A DNA stretch of 64,000 nucleotides from CAZSLO01 sp964608025 (GTDB lineage: Bacteria > Chloroflexota > Dehalococcoidia > Lucifugimonadales > CAJWER01). The translations under genes and the position numbers were made by a program. Of this stretch, positions 16,490-25,463 are shown piece by piece. The notes beneath the pieces were generated by a model. That model ran no database searches, had not been told where the DNA came from, and worked only from the letters and a program-made list of their open reading frames with translations. The stretch spans positions 1 to 64,000 of the forward strand of contig CAZSLO010000023.1 in assembly GCA_964608025.1 (NCBI GenBank), given 5' to 3'. The number at the start of each line of letters is the position of its first letter. Position 1 is the first letter of the stretch.

Positions 16490-17563
16490 TTAATTGGAAA
16501 GAAAATCCCAAAGATCCAAAAATTTTTTGCCGATGATTGGCTCTTTGAGAAGAATTGAGGGGATATCGCGGCCAGCTGATTCATTGGAAAAATATGTCGG
16601 TGCGAACGCAAGTGCTTTACGAAGGTCTTGCTTAGAAACTTTGGCATCCTTAGGTCGCCAGCCGACCTTGCAAGTGTCCAGCCAACACGGAAGGAGGCCC
16701 GGATTTTCTCCACAATGCCAGGCTATGATAGCAGCACACAAGGCTACGGCTTCCCCATGGACATAGCGCCTTTCGTTAATCTCCTCCATGGCCATCCAAA
16801 GACTATGATCGGCACTGATAGCTGCTGGATGGCGTAATGCCTTACGGTCACGTTCTTGAATAGCGGTCATAATGAAATGAATGCTCTTTGAGGTCAAAGC
16901 ACCATTTGGACCAAGGGTATTCGGAAATTCTTTAACTATAAGGCGGTGATGGCCGGCTGTTTGGGCAACGGCAGCCTCGTCAAATGGTTCCCCTATACCG
17001 AGATTCGCATTATGGAACCACTCAGCAATGCCGGCAAAGCCACACAATACGTCGCCTAAACCAGCAGTGTTGAGCCTGGCGGGTGCCTTAAGAACAATAT
17101 CGTAGTCTACGAGAATATCTTCGAAATCACGCCATGGCCAATCGTCACCGTTTCCCAAAATTTGGTACCCATCCCATTTGGCGACGTGGCCGTGGATTAT
17201 GGCCCCAGTAGATACAACGGTCGGGACTAATACCAGTGGGAGATCCCTTTTTAATGCAATATATTTTGATGCGTCGAGAGCAAGCCCTCCACCTAGCCCA
17301 ACAACAAGATCCGAGCTTGGCAGGCATTCGGCAGCCCTGTCAAGATGGGACCAGTCCAATGATGAGACGAGGGCGGTGCCAAGGGATGGCTTGGAAAAAT
17401 GGCCCGCCGCTGCCCTCTTTGCACTTGGGGTACTAACGACAACATATTGCGGCCAGGTGCTGCTCTCCTGCTCTAGCAACCCATGGCCATACTTTATTTG
17501 GTAATCGGCAGCTGGCTTGGGGCGCCCAGCCCCTGCGTCCCATCCTCCACGTGGCTTGTGCAT
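16490..17563 (-). CDS. Glycerol-1-phosphate dehydrogenase-like protein (iron-containing ADH superfamily)
   Basis: About 357 aa. The NAD(P)-binding motif VVGLGGGLALDASKYIA is followed by PTVVSTGAI, a metal-ligand region AGLGDVLCGFAGIAEW, and two histidine segments (SADHS and VHGEAVAL). The AGxGD and HGE motifs resemble the G1P dehydrogenase/AraM branch more than classical Fe-alcohol dehydrogenases. G1P dehydrogenase makes the archaeal-type glycerol phosphate backbone; bacterial AraM proteins do the same reaction in some Firmicutes. The frame opens with GTG at 17581, but the ATG at 17563 has AAAGG nine bases upstream and is preferred. It stands alone downstream of carB. The family is fairly sure, the substrate is not. 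Confidence 0.65.
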   Translation of the reverse strand: MHKPRGGWDAGAGRPKPAADYQIKYGHGLLEQESSTWPQYVVVSTPSAKRAAAGHFSKPSLGTALVSSLDWSHLDRAAECLPSSDLVVGLGGGLALDASKYIALKRDLPLVLVPTVVSTGAIIHGHVAKWDGYQILGNGDDWPWRDFEDILVDYDIVLKAPARLNTAGLGDVLCGFAGIAEWFHNANLGIGEPFDEAAVAQTAGHHRLIVKEFPNTLGPNGALTSKSIHFIMTAIQERDRKALRHPAAISADHSLWMAMEEINERRYVHGEAVALCAAIIAWHCGENPGLLPCWLDTCKVGWRPKDAKVSKQDLRKALAFAPTYFSNESAGRDIPSILLKEPIIGKKFLDLWDFLSN

Positions 17564-17598
17564 AATTACATACCTTTGCACTAGTTATTTGGAACCGA

Positions 17599-17622
17599 GG
17601 TTACCGCAGCCCAGCGGTAATC
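17599..17622. other. Hairpin between carB and the G1P dehydrogenase-like gene
   Basis: GGTTACCGC (17599-17607) can pair with GCGGTAATC (17614-17622), nine pairs including one G-U, around loop AGCCCA. No T run follows on either strand. It could belong to the leader of the downstream minus-strand gene or mark the 3' end of the pyr transcript. Confidence 0.35.
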
Positions 17623-17775
17623 TTCAAATAGGAATCCTATTAAAGTACTAGTGCAGTCCTAGAATTATTTATAATCAAAACGACATTTCGGAATACGTAA
17701 TTTAAGAAGGTTTTATTAGCAGGAATGACTTAATAGGACAAAGGGGTCGCCCCACCGAAAACAGAAATTCAGAAC

Positions 17776-20700
17776 CTAGGGTTTTGCACCGGACCGGTAA
17801 GAAGGCAGGGGCTTGACGCTGAATGCTTCGTTGCCGGCTTCCAGTCCTTCTACTGCTGCACGGGCGGTATCGAGCCATGTGAAACAGGGGATACGGCGCT
17901 CTGTAGCTGCCCGACGGATATCGAAGCCATCGTGCAGTACCTCTCTATTTCCCGTAACGGTGTTAACAACAGCGTCTACTGTGCCATCTGATATCACATC
18001 GATAACGTTTGGATGTCCGGCTGCAAGACGCTTTGGAACTTGGGTAACGGGTAAACCAAGTCCACGTATCATTTCGGCAGTTCCTTCAGTCGCAAAAAGA
18101 TCATAACCGAGCCTATGAAGCGACAATATCATACTTGTGGATTCGGATTTATGGCGATCCGCTATAGATAGTAATATCGAGCCTTTCTGGGGCAGCATAA
18201 GACCTGCTGCCATGAGTGCCTTTGCTAGCGCGGGGCCAAATCCTTTATCAATCCCCATCACTTCGCCCGTGGACTTCATCTCTGGTCCCAAGTATGTATC
18301 GACTCCCGCCAGCTTGGACATCGAGAAGACAGGAGCTTTAATCCCTACTAGGCCCTGCTCCGGCCATAGGCCGCCTTCGTAACCCTGGGAACGCAAGGTT
18401 TGGCCGAGCATGGCGTTGATAGCCAAGCGGACCATTGGGACTCCGGTTACCTTTGAAATGAACGGGATAGTACGGCTGGATCTGGGGTTGACCTCGAGGA
18501 CGTAAACTTGGGTCTGAGGGACATCTGCTGTACTGCTGCTGGGGCTACGATAAGCGGTGCCTCCGACCACAACATACTGGATATTCATGAGGCCCCGAAC
18601 GCCAAGCTCGAGGCCAATCCGGGTAGTGTAATCGACTATCGTGTCTATCTCTTTGTCGGTAAGCGTCAGCCCGGGGTAGATTGCCATAGAATCCCCACTA
18701 TGGACGCCAGCCCGTTCAACATGTTCCATGATTCCCGGTATAAGCACGGACTCTCCATCACACACAGCATCTACCTCGACTTCACGCCCTTCAAAATACT
18801 TATCTACAAGTACCGGGCGCCCCTCACCGGCCTCAAGTGCTTCTGCCATGAAGCGGGCTAGTTCACTGGGTGTGTTTACAATCTCCATCGCTCTCCCCCC
18901 AAGGACATAGCTTGGCCTTACCAAGATCGGGTAGCCGACAGCCTCTGCGATCTTAAGGGCTTGGTCAAGATCGGTAACAGCTGCACCAGGGGGATTTGGG
19001 ATGGAGATCCCGGCCAAAAATTCTTCGAATAGATGGCGGTCAGAGGCGGTATCTATTGAACTCGCGGTAGAGCCAAGAATTGGCAAGCCTAAAGAGTCAA
19101 AAGACTGTGATAGATTGATTGCGGTTTGGCCACCAAACTGTACGACAGATGCGGGAGCACTGGTTGTATTATGGGCCGGAGTCTCGTTTTCAATGATGTC
19201 GCAGAGACTTTCCTCGTCCAAGGGTTCGAAATAGAGGCGATTGCTTGTGTCAAAGTCAGTGGACACTGTCTCTGGATTTGAATTCACCAAGATGCTGCTG
19301 ATCCCAGCGTCCTGTAGTGCCCACGCGGCGTGTACAGAGCAATAATCAAACTCGATGCCTTGCCCTATACGTATGGGGCCACTGCCTATAACGAGTGCCT
19401 TATCACCAGGGAGAGGGGCAGCCTCGTTCTCGTCCTCGTATGTGCTGTAGAAATATGGAGTTTTTGCCTCGAATTCAGCCGCACAGGTATCGACCATTTT
19501 GAATACAGGCAGGATATTCAATTCCCGGCGTAGGGACCGCACTTCCTTGCCTGTACGGTCAGTCAATACACCGATAACGTCGTCAGAGAATCCAATCCGC
19601 TTGGCCTTTAGTAGTAGCGACGGAGATAGGGCGCTCGAGGAGATCAATTTCTCCATGTCCACGATGTTCTCTAACGACCTAGTAAACCACGGATCCACAC
19701 CTGTTTTACGTGACAGTGCTTCTGGGCTCATGCCCCGTCTCAATGCTGACAAAAGTGCCCATAGGCGCTGGTCGCTAGGTTGTAATGAGAGATCGTGGAG
19801 AGATCCGTTCCCATTATGGACCCAATCATCACTTTCCCAGATGATCGACCGACCGGTGATCTCTAGAGACCGTACGGCCTTTTGTAAGGCGGCTTCGAAG
19901 GATCTGTCTATTGCCATTACCTCACCCGTCGCCTTCATCTGCGTCCCGATGCTGCGATCCCCGGCGGGGAACTTGTCAAAAGGCCAGCGAGGTATTTTGA
20001 CCACACAATAGTCCAGCGCAGGCTCGAAAGCCGCAGCAGTCTGCTGTGTTACGGCGTTTGGGATTTCGTCAAGGGTTCGGCCAACAGCGATTTTTGCCGC
20101 AACTCTTGCAATGGGATAGCCGGTCGCTTTACTAGCAAGAGCCGAGCTTCTACTTACCCTCGGATTGACTTCGATGACATAGTACTCGCCTTCGGTGCCA
20201 CTGTTACCCGTCAGGGTCGGCGATACGACATCTCCAGGAGCGAGGGCGAATTGTATATTACATCCACCCTCGATCCCGAGGGTGCGGATAATCTTGAGGC
20301 TTGCTGATCGGAGGGACTGGTACTCTTTGTCTGATAGAGTCTGGCTGGGCGCAACAACAATACTGTCTCCTGTGTGCACACCCATTGGATCAAGATTCTC
20401 CATGTTGCATATAGTGATACAACTGTTTGCCGCATCCCTCATCACTTCGTACTCAATCTCTTTCCAGCCGACGAGAGATCTTTCGAGGAGTACTTGGCTT
20501 ATCGGGCTGGCCGCCAGCCCGCCTGAGACGATCGCCTCGAATTCTGATTTTGTGGAGGCGATCCCGCCTCCTGTGCCTCCGAGGGTGTATGCGGGCCGAA
20601 CCACCAGTGGGAGCCCTAGGTCTGAAGCGGCATCTCTTGCTTCCCCGAGGGAGTTGACGGTAACACTGGGCGGCACAGGCTCGCCGATGTCTAGCAAAAG

Positions 20701-21102
20701 CTGACGAAAGAGATCACGGTCCTCTGCGCCCTTGATTGCATCTAGAGGTGTGCCTAGAAGCCTAACCCCATGGCGTTCTAGCACACCAGCTTCTGCCAAG
20801 TCGACGGCCAGATTAAGGCCAGTTTGTCCTCCCAGTGTAGGAAGGATTCCGTCCGGTCTTTCTGCCTCTATCACACGCTCCAATACCCCTACCGTAAGGG
20901 GTTCGATATAGACAGCGTCTGCGATGTCCTCGTCAGTCATTATTGTGGCTGGATTGGAATTGACGAGAACCGTCGATATTCCCTCTTCTCTCAAAGACCT
21001 GCAGGCCTGAGTCCCGGCATAATCGAACTCAGCGGCTTGTCCTATAACTATAGGCCCAGATCCGACTACCAGCACTTTTTTCGGTATACTCGTTTTATCC
21101 AC
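17776..21102 (-). CDS. carB: Carbamoyl-phosphate synthase large subunit
   Basis: A 1108-aa enzyme making carbamoyl phosphate from bicarbonate, ATP and glutamine-derived ammonia for pyrimidines and arginine. Two homologous ATP-grasp halves are visible: the first begins KKVLVVGSGPIVIGQ and the second near residue 567 with ALVIGSGPIRIGQ, each followed by EFDY or a similar motif and later EVNPR. The C-terminal regulatory MGS-like domain includes LFATEGTAEM. The start is GTG at 21102, overlapping by eight bases the end of the 43-codon HAD-motif ORF. AAAGGG lies just upstream. It is the last gene of the pyr operon. Confidence 0.97.
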   Translation of the reverse strand: MDKTSIPKKVLVVGSGPIVIGQAAEFDYAGTQACRSLREEGISTVLVNSNPATIMTDEDIADAVYIEPLTVGVLERVIEAERPDGILPTLGGQTGLNLAVDLAEAGVLERHGVRLLGTPLDAIKGAEDRDLFRQLLLDIGEPVPPSVTVNSLGEARDAASDLGLPLVVRPAYTLGGTGGGIASTKSEFEAIVSGGLAASPISQVLLERSLVGWKEIEYEVMRDAANSCITICNMENLDPMGVHTGDSIVVAPSQTLSDKEYQSLRSASLKIIRTLGIEGGCNIQFALAPGDVVSPTLTGNSGTEGEYYVIEVNPRVSRSSALASKATGYPIARVAAKIAVGRTLDEIPNAVTQQTAAAFEPALDYCVVKIPRWPFDKFPAGDRSIGTQMKATGEVMAIDRSFEAALQKAVRSLEITGRSIIWESDDWVHNGNGSLHDLSLQPSDQRLWALLSALRRGMSPEALSRKTGVDPWFTRSLENIVDMEKLISSSALSPSLLLKAKRIGFSDDVIGVLTDRTGKEVRSLRRELNILPVFKMVDTCAAEFEAKTPYFYSTYEDENEAAPLPGDKALVIGSGPIRIGQGIEFDYCSVHAAWALQDAGISSILVNSNPETVSTDFDTSNRLYFEPLDEESLCDIIENETPAHNTTSAPASVVQFGGQTAINLSQSFDSLGLPILGSTASSIDTASDRHLFEEFLAGISIPNPPGAAVTDLDQALKIAEAVGYPILVRPSYVLGGRAMEIVNTPSELARFMAEALEAGEGRPVLVDKYFEGREVEVDAVCDGESVLIPGIMEHVERAGVHSGDSMAIYPGLTLTDKEIDTIVDYTTRIGLELGVRGLMNIQYVVVGGTAYRSPSSSTADVPQTQVYVLEVNPRSSRTIPFISKVTGVPMVRLAINAMLGQTLRSQGYEGGLWPEQGLVGIKAPVFSMSKLAGVDTYLGPEMKSTGEVMGIDKGFGPALAKALMAAGLMLPQKGSILLSIADRHKSESTSMILSLHRLGYDLFATEGTAEMIRGLGLPVTQVPKRLAAGHPNVIDVISDGTVDAVVNTVTGNREVLHDGFDIRRAATERRIPCFTWLDTARAAVEGLEAGNEAFSVKPLPSYRSGAKP

Positions 21103-21226
21103 GGGGCCCTTTCTTTAGATACTTGCTAAAAACAGCCTTTGGAATGCCAAGGAGGCTGGGAAGCTCAGCTAACGTGCCGTCCACATCGAATGAGATCGCT
21201 GTGATTTTAATAAATTGAGAGTGCAT
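21095..21226 (-). CDS. 43-aa ORF with HAD motif I, coupled between carA and carB
   Basis: The ATG at 21226 directly follows the carA stop (TAAATG), and the TAA at 21095-21097 lies inside the first codons of carB. The 43 residues contain ITAISFDVDGTLAEL at 8-22, which matches the nucleophile motif DxDGT of HAD-superfamily phosphatases, after a hydrophobic strand. There is no room for the rest of a HAD enzyme. Two readings are possible: a decayed HAD gene whose start is kept because ribosomes must pass from carA to carB, or a real micro-protein. The reading frame is intact and the boundary overlaps are exact on both sides. Too short to be an enzyme by itself. Confidence 0.5.
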   Translation of the reverse strand: MHSQFIKITAISFDVDGTLAELPSLLGIPKAVFSKYLKKGPRG

Positions 21227-22342
21227 TTATCCTTCGATCAGCGCTAAGAATTCAGAGAAAATGTATTCATTGTCTCGTGGCCCTGGTGAAGCTTCAGAAT
21301 GGTACTGGATGCTCATCGCTGGGAGTGATTTGTGGCGTAGACCCTCGACGGTTCCGTCGTTGAGATTCACATGGCTGATTTCTACGTCGGAAGGAAGAGA
21401 ATCTGGGTCGACCGCATATCCATGATTCTGAGCGGTTATATAGACCAATCCACTTGCGGTATCTCGTACTGGATGGTTGCCACCGCGGTGACCGAACTTG
21501 AGCTTGTAATTTGTACCGCCGAATGCTCGTGCTAACACCTGGTTGCCCAGACATATACCGAGTATCGGAATCTTGCCGATAAGACCGGTAGCAGTTTCGA
21601 CTGTGTAGTCGAGCAGGTCCGGATCTCCTGGGCCAGGAGATAAAACCACTCCATCTGGACAGAGTGCCAAAATTTCCTCTGGACTAGTTCCCGCAGGCAC
21701 TATCAATACCTCGCAGCCAAGCGACTTTAGAGAGCGGAGAATATTGTATTTGAGGCCGCAGTCATCAACCACGATGCGCCGGGTTGCTTCTGGCGCCTCT
21801 GTTCCGTAAAGCGGCTCTTCCCAAGAATATTGTGATTCCGTGGTAACGCGCGATACGAAATCGGTGTTGCCGTAGCTTGGATACTCAAGAATTTTAGAAA
21901 CTGCCTCTTCCGGAGACAAGCCAATAGCGATCATTCCCATCATCACGCCTCTCGTGCGAAGACGCCGAGCGATAGCACGCGTGTCTACACCGCTAATTGC
22001 CGCGATATCCTGCTGCCTTAAAAAATCGCCTAGAGAGGATGTTGACCGGGCGTGACTGGGTCTATCGCAGTGGCCTCTGACAACGAAGCCGGCGACCTGA
22101 ACACGCTTTGATTCGAAATCCCGTTCATTGATTCCGTAGTTACCTATCAAGGGATATGTTGGGACTACGATTTGCCCAGAATAGGACGGGTCGGTAAGCA
22201 TCTCTTGGTATCCGGTCATCGAAGTGTTAAAGACGACCTCTCCCAAAACGGGTGACTGTGAGCCGATGGCTTGGCCGCGAAATACCGAACCGTCTTCCAG
22301 CACCAATAGCCCGGCGCTATTATTCTCCAAGATTGTTCTCAT
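21227..22342 (-). CDS. carA: Carbamoyl-phosphate synthase small (glutamine amidotransferase) subunit
   Basis: A 371-aa subunit releasing ammonia from glutamine for CarB. The N-terminal CPSase domain has EVVFNTSMTGYQE. The class I amidotransferase domain has the nucleophile region ILGICLGNQ with its Cys, and the C-terminal YHSEASPGP supplies the His/Glu pair. It overlaps the 3' end of pyrC by 23 bases. Its stop abuts the ATG of the small HAD-motif ORF, with carB beyond it. Confidence 0.96.
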   Translation of the reverse strand: MRTILENNSAGLLVLEDGSVFRGQAIGSQSPVLGEVVFNTSMTGYQEMLTDPSYSGQIVVPTYPLIGNYGINERDFESKRVQVAGFVVRGHCDRPSHARSTSSLGDFLRQQDIAAISGVDTRAIARRLRTRGVMMGMIAIGLSPEEAVSKILEYPSYGNTDFVSRVTTESQYSWEEPLYGTEAPEATRRIVVDDCGLKYNILRSLKSLGCEVLIVPAGTSPEEILALCPDGVVLSPGPGDPDLLDYTVETATGLIGKIPILGICLGNQVLARAFGGTNYKLKFGHRGGNHPVRDTASGLVYITAQNHGYAVDPDSLPSDVEISHVNLNDGTVEGLRHKSLPAMSIQYHSEASPGPRDNEYIFSEFLALIEG

Positions 22343-23660
22343 TCCCGAAGACGAGCTGGCCGCCTACGATAGTGGTTATAACCTTGCCCTTGAGCCTCTC
22401 TCCATCGAGAGGAGTGTTCTTTCCCTTGGATGCGAAAGACGACGCGAGGACAGTCCATTCGGCATTGGGGTCAAATATTGTAACGTCAGCGGCGGACCCC
22501 GGCTTCAAGGAGCCAATTTCCTTTTCCAGAAATAAGGCCGGCCCTTTTGTTAATTTCTCGATCAGCAAAGGAAGAGAGATCGCGTTGTTGTGAACGATAG
22601 TCATAAGAGACCCGAGTGCAGTCTCTAGAACACTAATCCCGTTGGCAGCTTCCTCAAAGGTGCAAATTTTTTCTGTCTGTCCATGAGGTGCGTGGTCAGT
22701 GGCAATGAAATCGACCGAGCCATCCCGAAGCCCTTCAATAGCCTCGTCTACATCAACACGCGAACGAAGCGGAGGCGCAACCTTGGCATTCGTATCATAA
22801 GCGGACATGGATAAGGGGTCGAAAGCATCGGAGGAGTTACCCAAAATGGCCTCGTCCGTTAATGTCAGATGGTGAGGAGTGACTTCACAAGTCACTCTTA
22901 CACCACGCGCCTTAGCTTCACGGACTAAAGCGATGGTTCCTGCAGTACTGGCATGGGCGATATGCAGCCGTCCGCCTGTTGTTTCGGCAAGAGATATGTC
23001 ACGAGCAACCATGGCCTCTTCTGCTGACCGTGGGATTCCTTTCAAGCCGAGACGATTCGAAACCCATCCCTCACTCATTACACCGCCGGCAGATAGTGCT
23101 GGGACCTCACAATGGTTGATAATCGGGAGACCGAGACCTGATGCATAGCTCAGTGCTTGACGCATAATGTTGGCGTCTTCAACTGGATTTCCGTCATCAC
23201 TGAAACCAACAACCCCGGCCTCGGCAAGCTCTGCCATCTCCGCCAATTCCTCGCCACGACTTTCTTTAGTCACGGCACCGATTGGTAGCACATTTACGGC
23301 TCCCACGTCACGGGCCTTTTGCAAAACGAACTCAACGGATGCTCTTGAGTCCGTGACTGGATTGGTGTTCGGCATTGCGCAAACAGTGGTGAAGCCACCA
23401 CGCGCAGCCGCCGCAGTGCCTGATTCAATAGTCTCTTTGTATTCAAACCCAGGCTCTCGTAAGTGACAGTGAATGTCTATGAACCCAGGCGAAATGACGA
23501 GCCCCTGTGCATCTATTGTGTGTGCGTCGTCAGCCTTTATCATTGAGTCCAAGGCTTGGATCTCCCCGTCTTTTATAAGAAGGTCCAAGATTTCATCAAG
23601 GCCGTGTGTTGGGTCAATTACCCTGCCTCCCTTGATTACTAAGGGCCGAGCATGATTCAT
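22320..23660 (-). CDS. pyrC: Dihydroorotase
   Basis: A 446-aa zinc amidohydrolase closing carbamoyl aspartate to dihydroorotate. The HxH motif is His64 and His66 in IDIHCHLREPG. Further ligands are in FSDDGN, INHCEV, HIAHAST and the late Asp in ATDHAPH. This pattern, with Asp rather than a carboxylated Lys, fits the class I bacterial dihydroorotase group. The ATG at 23660 overlaps the pyrB stop in ATGA, and the 3' end overlaps carA. Confidence 0.96.
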   Translation of the reverse strand: MNHARPLVIKGGRVIDPTHGLDEILDLLIKDGEIQALDSMIKADDAHTIDAQGLVISPGFIDIHCHLREPGFEYKETIESGTAAAARGGFTTVCAMPNTNPVTDSRASVEFVLQKARDVGAVNVLPIGAVTKESRGEELAEMAELAEAGVVGFSDDGNPVEDANIMRQALSYASGLGLPIINHCEVPALSAGGVMSEGWVSNRLGLKGIPRSAEEAMVARDISLAETTGGRLHIAHASTAGTIALVREAKARGVRVTCEVTPHHLTLTDEAILGNSSDAFDPLSMSAYDTNAKVAPPLRSRVDVDEAIEGLRDGSVDFIATDHAPHGQTEKICTFEEAANGISVLETALGSLMTIVHNNAISLPLLIEKLTKGPALFLEKEIGSLKPGSAADVTIFDPNAEWTVLASSFASKGKNTPLDGERLKGKVITTIVGGQLVFGNENNLGE

Positions 23661-24685
23661 CGGCCGGTACCCTGTTCGTCAATAGGCGATGTGATCCCAT
23701 ATAGGAGTGCCATTCTTATGGCGACACCGTTTCGTACTTGCTCCTCTATCACTGACTGAACACCATGTGCCACCACGGAGTCGATCTCTACTCCCTCATT
23801 CATGGGTCCGGGGTGCATAACAAGGGCGCCGGGCTTGGCCAAAGCGAGCCTGGGCGCGCTGATTCCGTAAGTACGTGAATACTCACGAAGGGTCGGGAGG
23901 TGTCCGGCTTCCTGCCGCTCTAGCTGAAGCCTCAAGGGCATTACGACGTCGGCTCCCTGGATAGCCTTGTCGACATTGGTCTCGATCACTACCGAGGAGA
24001 AGGGGTGGCCTTCGACTCGGTGGCAACCGCTTGTGAAATCGATCGGCATCAGAGTAGGCGGGGCACACAGTACTACGTGCGCTCCCATTCTTGTTAGGCC
24101 CCACAAGTTTGACCTTGCTACGCGGCTGTATAGTATATCGCCGACTATAGTTACCTTAAGGCCTGCAATGTTGCCGAAGTGATTGCGGATGGTGTAAAGG
24201 TCTAGGAGGCCCTGGGTGGGGTGGGCATGGCCACCGTCGCCTGCGTTAATGACCGAGAGTCCAAGATGGCGAGCAAGAAAGTTTGGTGCACCTGAGTGGG
24301 GATGGCGCATGATGACCACATCAGCATTCATTGCCTGGAGTGTCAATGCTGTGTTGTAGAGAGATTCCCCTTTTTCAACGCTACTTCCAGAGCTTGACAC
24401 GTTAATTACATCCGCGCTAAGAATCTTCCCTGCCTGCTCAAACGAAACACGGGTACGTGTGCTCGATTCATGAAATAGCGTGATGATTGTTTTGCCACGC
24501 AGGGTGGGGACCTTGCGAATATCTCTTTGGAGTATCTCCTTCATCGCGTCGGCAGCCTGGAAGATGCCATCGATCTCTTCCATGGCAAAATCGTCTAGGT
24601 CAAGAATGTGACGTCGTTTTTTTATACCATTCTTGATCAATGGAAGTTTCGGAGAATCTTTTAGACGACTACTGACTGTCAACAA
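23657..24685 (-). CDS. pyrB: Aspartate carbamoyltransferase catalytic subunit
   Basis: A 342-aa enzyme condensing carbamoyl phosphate with aspartate. The carbamoyl-phosphate loop SSTRTR is at residues 74-79, and the later segment with PLRLQLERQEAG belongs to the aspartate-binding region. No regulatory chain gene pyrI lies here. The start is TTG (24685, or the next codon), with GGGGAA upstream, overlapping the pyrR stop by seven bases. Confidence 0.96.
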   Translation of the reverse strand: MLTVSSRLKDSPKLPLIKNGIKKRRHILDLDDFAMEEIDGIFQAADAMKEILQRDIRKVPTLRGKTIITLFHESSTRTRVSFEQAGKILSADVINVSSSGSSVEKGESLYNTALTLQAMNADVVIMRHPHSGAPNFLARHLGLSVINAGDGGHAHPTQGLLDLYTIRNHFGNIAGLKVTIVGDILYSRVARSNLWGLTRMGAHVVLCAPPTLMPIDFTSGCHRVEGHPFSSVVIETNVDKAIQGADVVMPLRLQLERQEAGHLPTLREYSRTYGISAPRLALAKPGALVMHPGPMNEGVEIDSVVAHGVQSVIEEQVRNGVAIRMALLYGITSPIDEQGTGR

Positions 24686-25212
24686 TCGTTTCCCCTCATC
24701 AGCGTAACACCATCTCGTTCATCGATCTCCTCAAGGAAAACTTGTACCTCTTCATCTGGGGCAGTAGGTAAGTTTTTGCCAACATAATCTGCCCGGATTG
24801 GGAGTTCACGGTGACCTCGATCTATTAGGACAGCGAGCTGAATTTGGCTGGGCCGCCCAAAATCGGTTAACGCATCCATGGCAGCCCTGGTGCTGCGCCC
24901 TGTATATAGGACATCATCGACGAGGATTACTGGCTTGTCGTTAATCGACATTGGCATATCAGTCGGCTGTATCTTTGGTCGTGAACGAGAAACGTCGTCG
25001 CGGTAGGGGCCGATGTCAAGTGCGCCAACAGGTGGCGCATAACCCTCGAACTGGGAGATTAGGCTTGAAAGCCGGCGTGCTAGGGGAACCCCCCTAGTAT
25101 GCAGGCCGACGAAAACCAGATGTGATGGACCCATGTTCCGCTCAAGGGCCTCGTGGGCGATGCGTGTCAACGCTCGCCGGATTTCATCTGGGCTGAGAAC
25201 ACTATGGACCAA
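24679..25212 (-). CDS. pyrR: PyrR regulator/uracil phosphoribosyltransferase
   Basis: A 177-aa RNA-binding attenuation protein that also makes UMP from uracil in many species. Conserved RRALTRIAHE lies at the N terminus and the PRPP motif VILVDDVLYTGRST in the middle. Only a TTG at 25212 can start it, because an in-frame TAA is the preceding codon. The candidate ribosome site GGTAGGGG, eight bases before the TTG, is the 3' arm of the leader terminator. PyrR probably binds the RNA site at 25296-25327 when UMP is high and shuts down its own operon. Confidence 0.95.
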   Translation of the reverse strand: MVHSVLSPDEIRRALTRIAHEALERNMGPSHLVFVGLHTRGVPLARRLSSLISQFEGYAPPVGALDIGPYRDDVSRSRPKIQPTDMPMSINDKPVILVDDVLYTGRSTRAAMDALTDFGRPSQIQLAVLIDRGHRELPIRADYVGKNLPTAPDEEVQVFLEEIDERDGVTLMRGNDC

Positions 25213-25213
25213 T

Positions 25214-25243
25214 TAAAAAACCCCTACCTTAGTTTGGCAGGGG
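25214..25243 (-). terminator. Attenuator terminator of the pyr operon leader
   Basis: On the minus strand CCCCTGCC (25243-25236) pairs with GGTAGGGG (25228-25221), eight pairs with one G-U, around a seven-base loop, and is followed by TTTTTT. It lies directly before pyrR and after the PyrR-binding element, so it is a regulated terminator rather than the end of another gene. Confidence 0.88.
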
Positions 25244-25295
25244 CTGACGTGGCCTCGTGCGTTGAACACGGCAGTTCAGAAGGCCTAAGTTCGCG

Positions 25296-25327
25296 CCCTT
25301 GCCAGACTCTCTGGAATGACTTAAAGG
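25296..25327 (-). promoter_or_regulatory. PyrR-binding RNA element (anti-antiterminator)
   Basis: The minus-strand RNA reads CCUUUAAGUCAUUCCAGAG, then AGUCUGGCAAGGG. It contains the conserved loop UCCAGAGAG of Bacillus-type PyrR sites, with CCUU/AAGG able to form the lower stem. The 3' portion GGCAAGGG (25303-25296) can instead pair at seven of eight positions with the terminator 5' arm CCCCUGCC, giving an antiterminator. This is the complete logic of PyrR attenuation: PyrR-UMP holds this element and lets the terminator fold. Confidence 0.85.
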
Positions 25328-25344
25328 ACAAATTCAACATGTGA

Positions 25345-25373
25345 AGTATACCTATTCTAGATAATCCAATCAA
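25345..25373 (-). promoter_or_regulatory. Promoter of the pyr operon
   Basis: On the minus strand TTGATT (25373-25368) and TATACT (25350-25345) are separated by exactly 17 bases. Initiation near 25338 would give a leader of about 125 bases that contains the whole PyrR element and terminator. Confidence 0.7.
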
Positions 25374-25463
25374 GCATTGGGTTCCGTAAAGTAGTGGCAT
25401 TATCTTACCTTGACGGTATCTTGGGGCCGGAAATAGAATGACCGGATAGGAACAAACAGATCG

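Noticed and set aside
17741..17760. Terminator GGGG/CCCC just after carB
   Set aside because: The stem is only four pairs with a three-base loop, and the T tract is poor.
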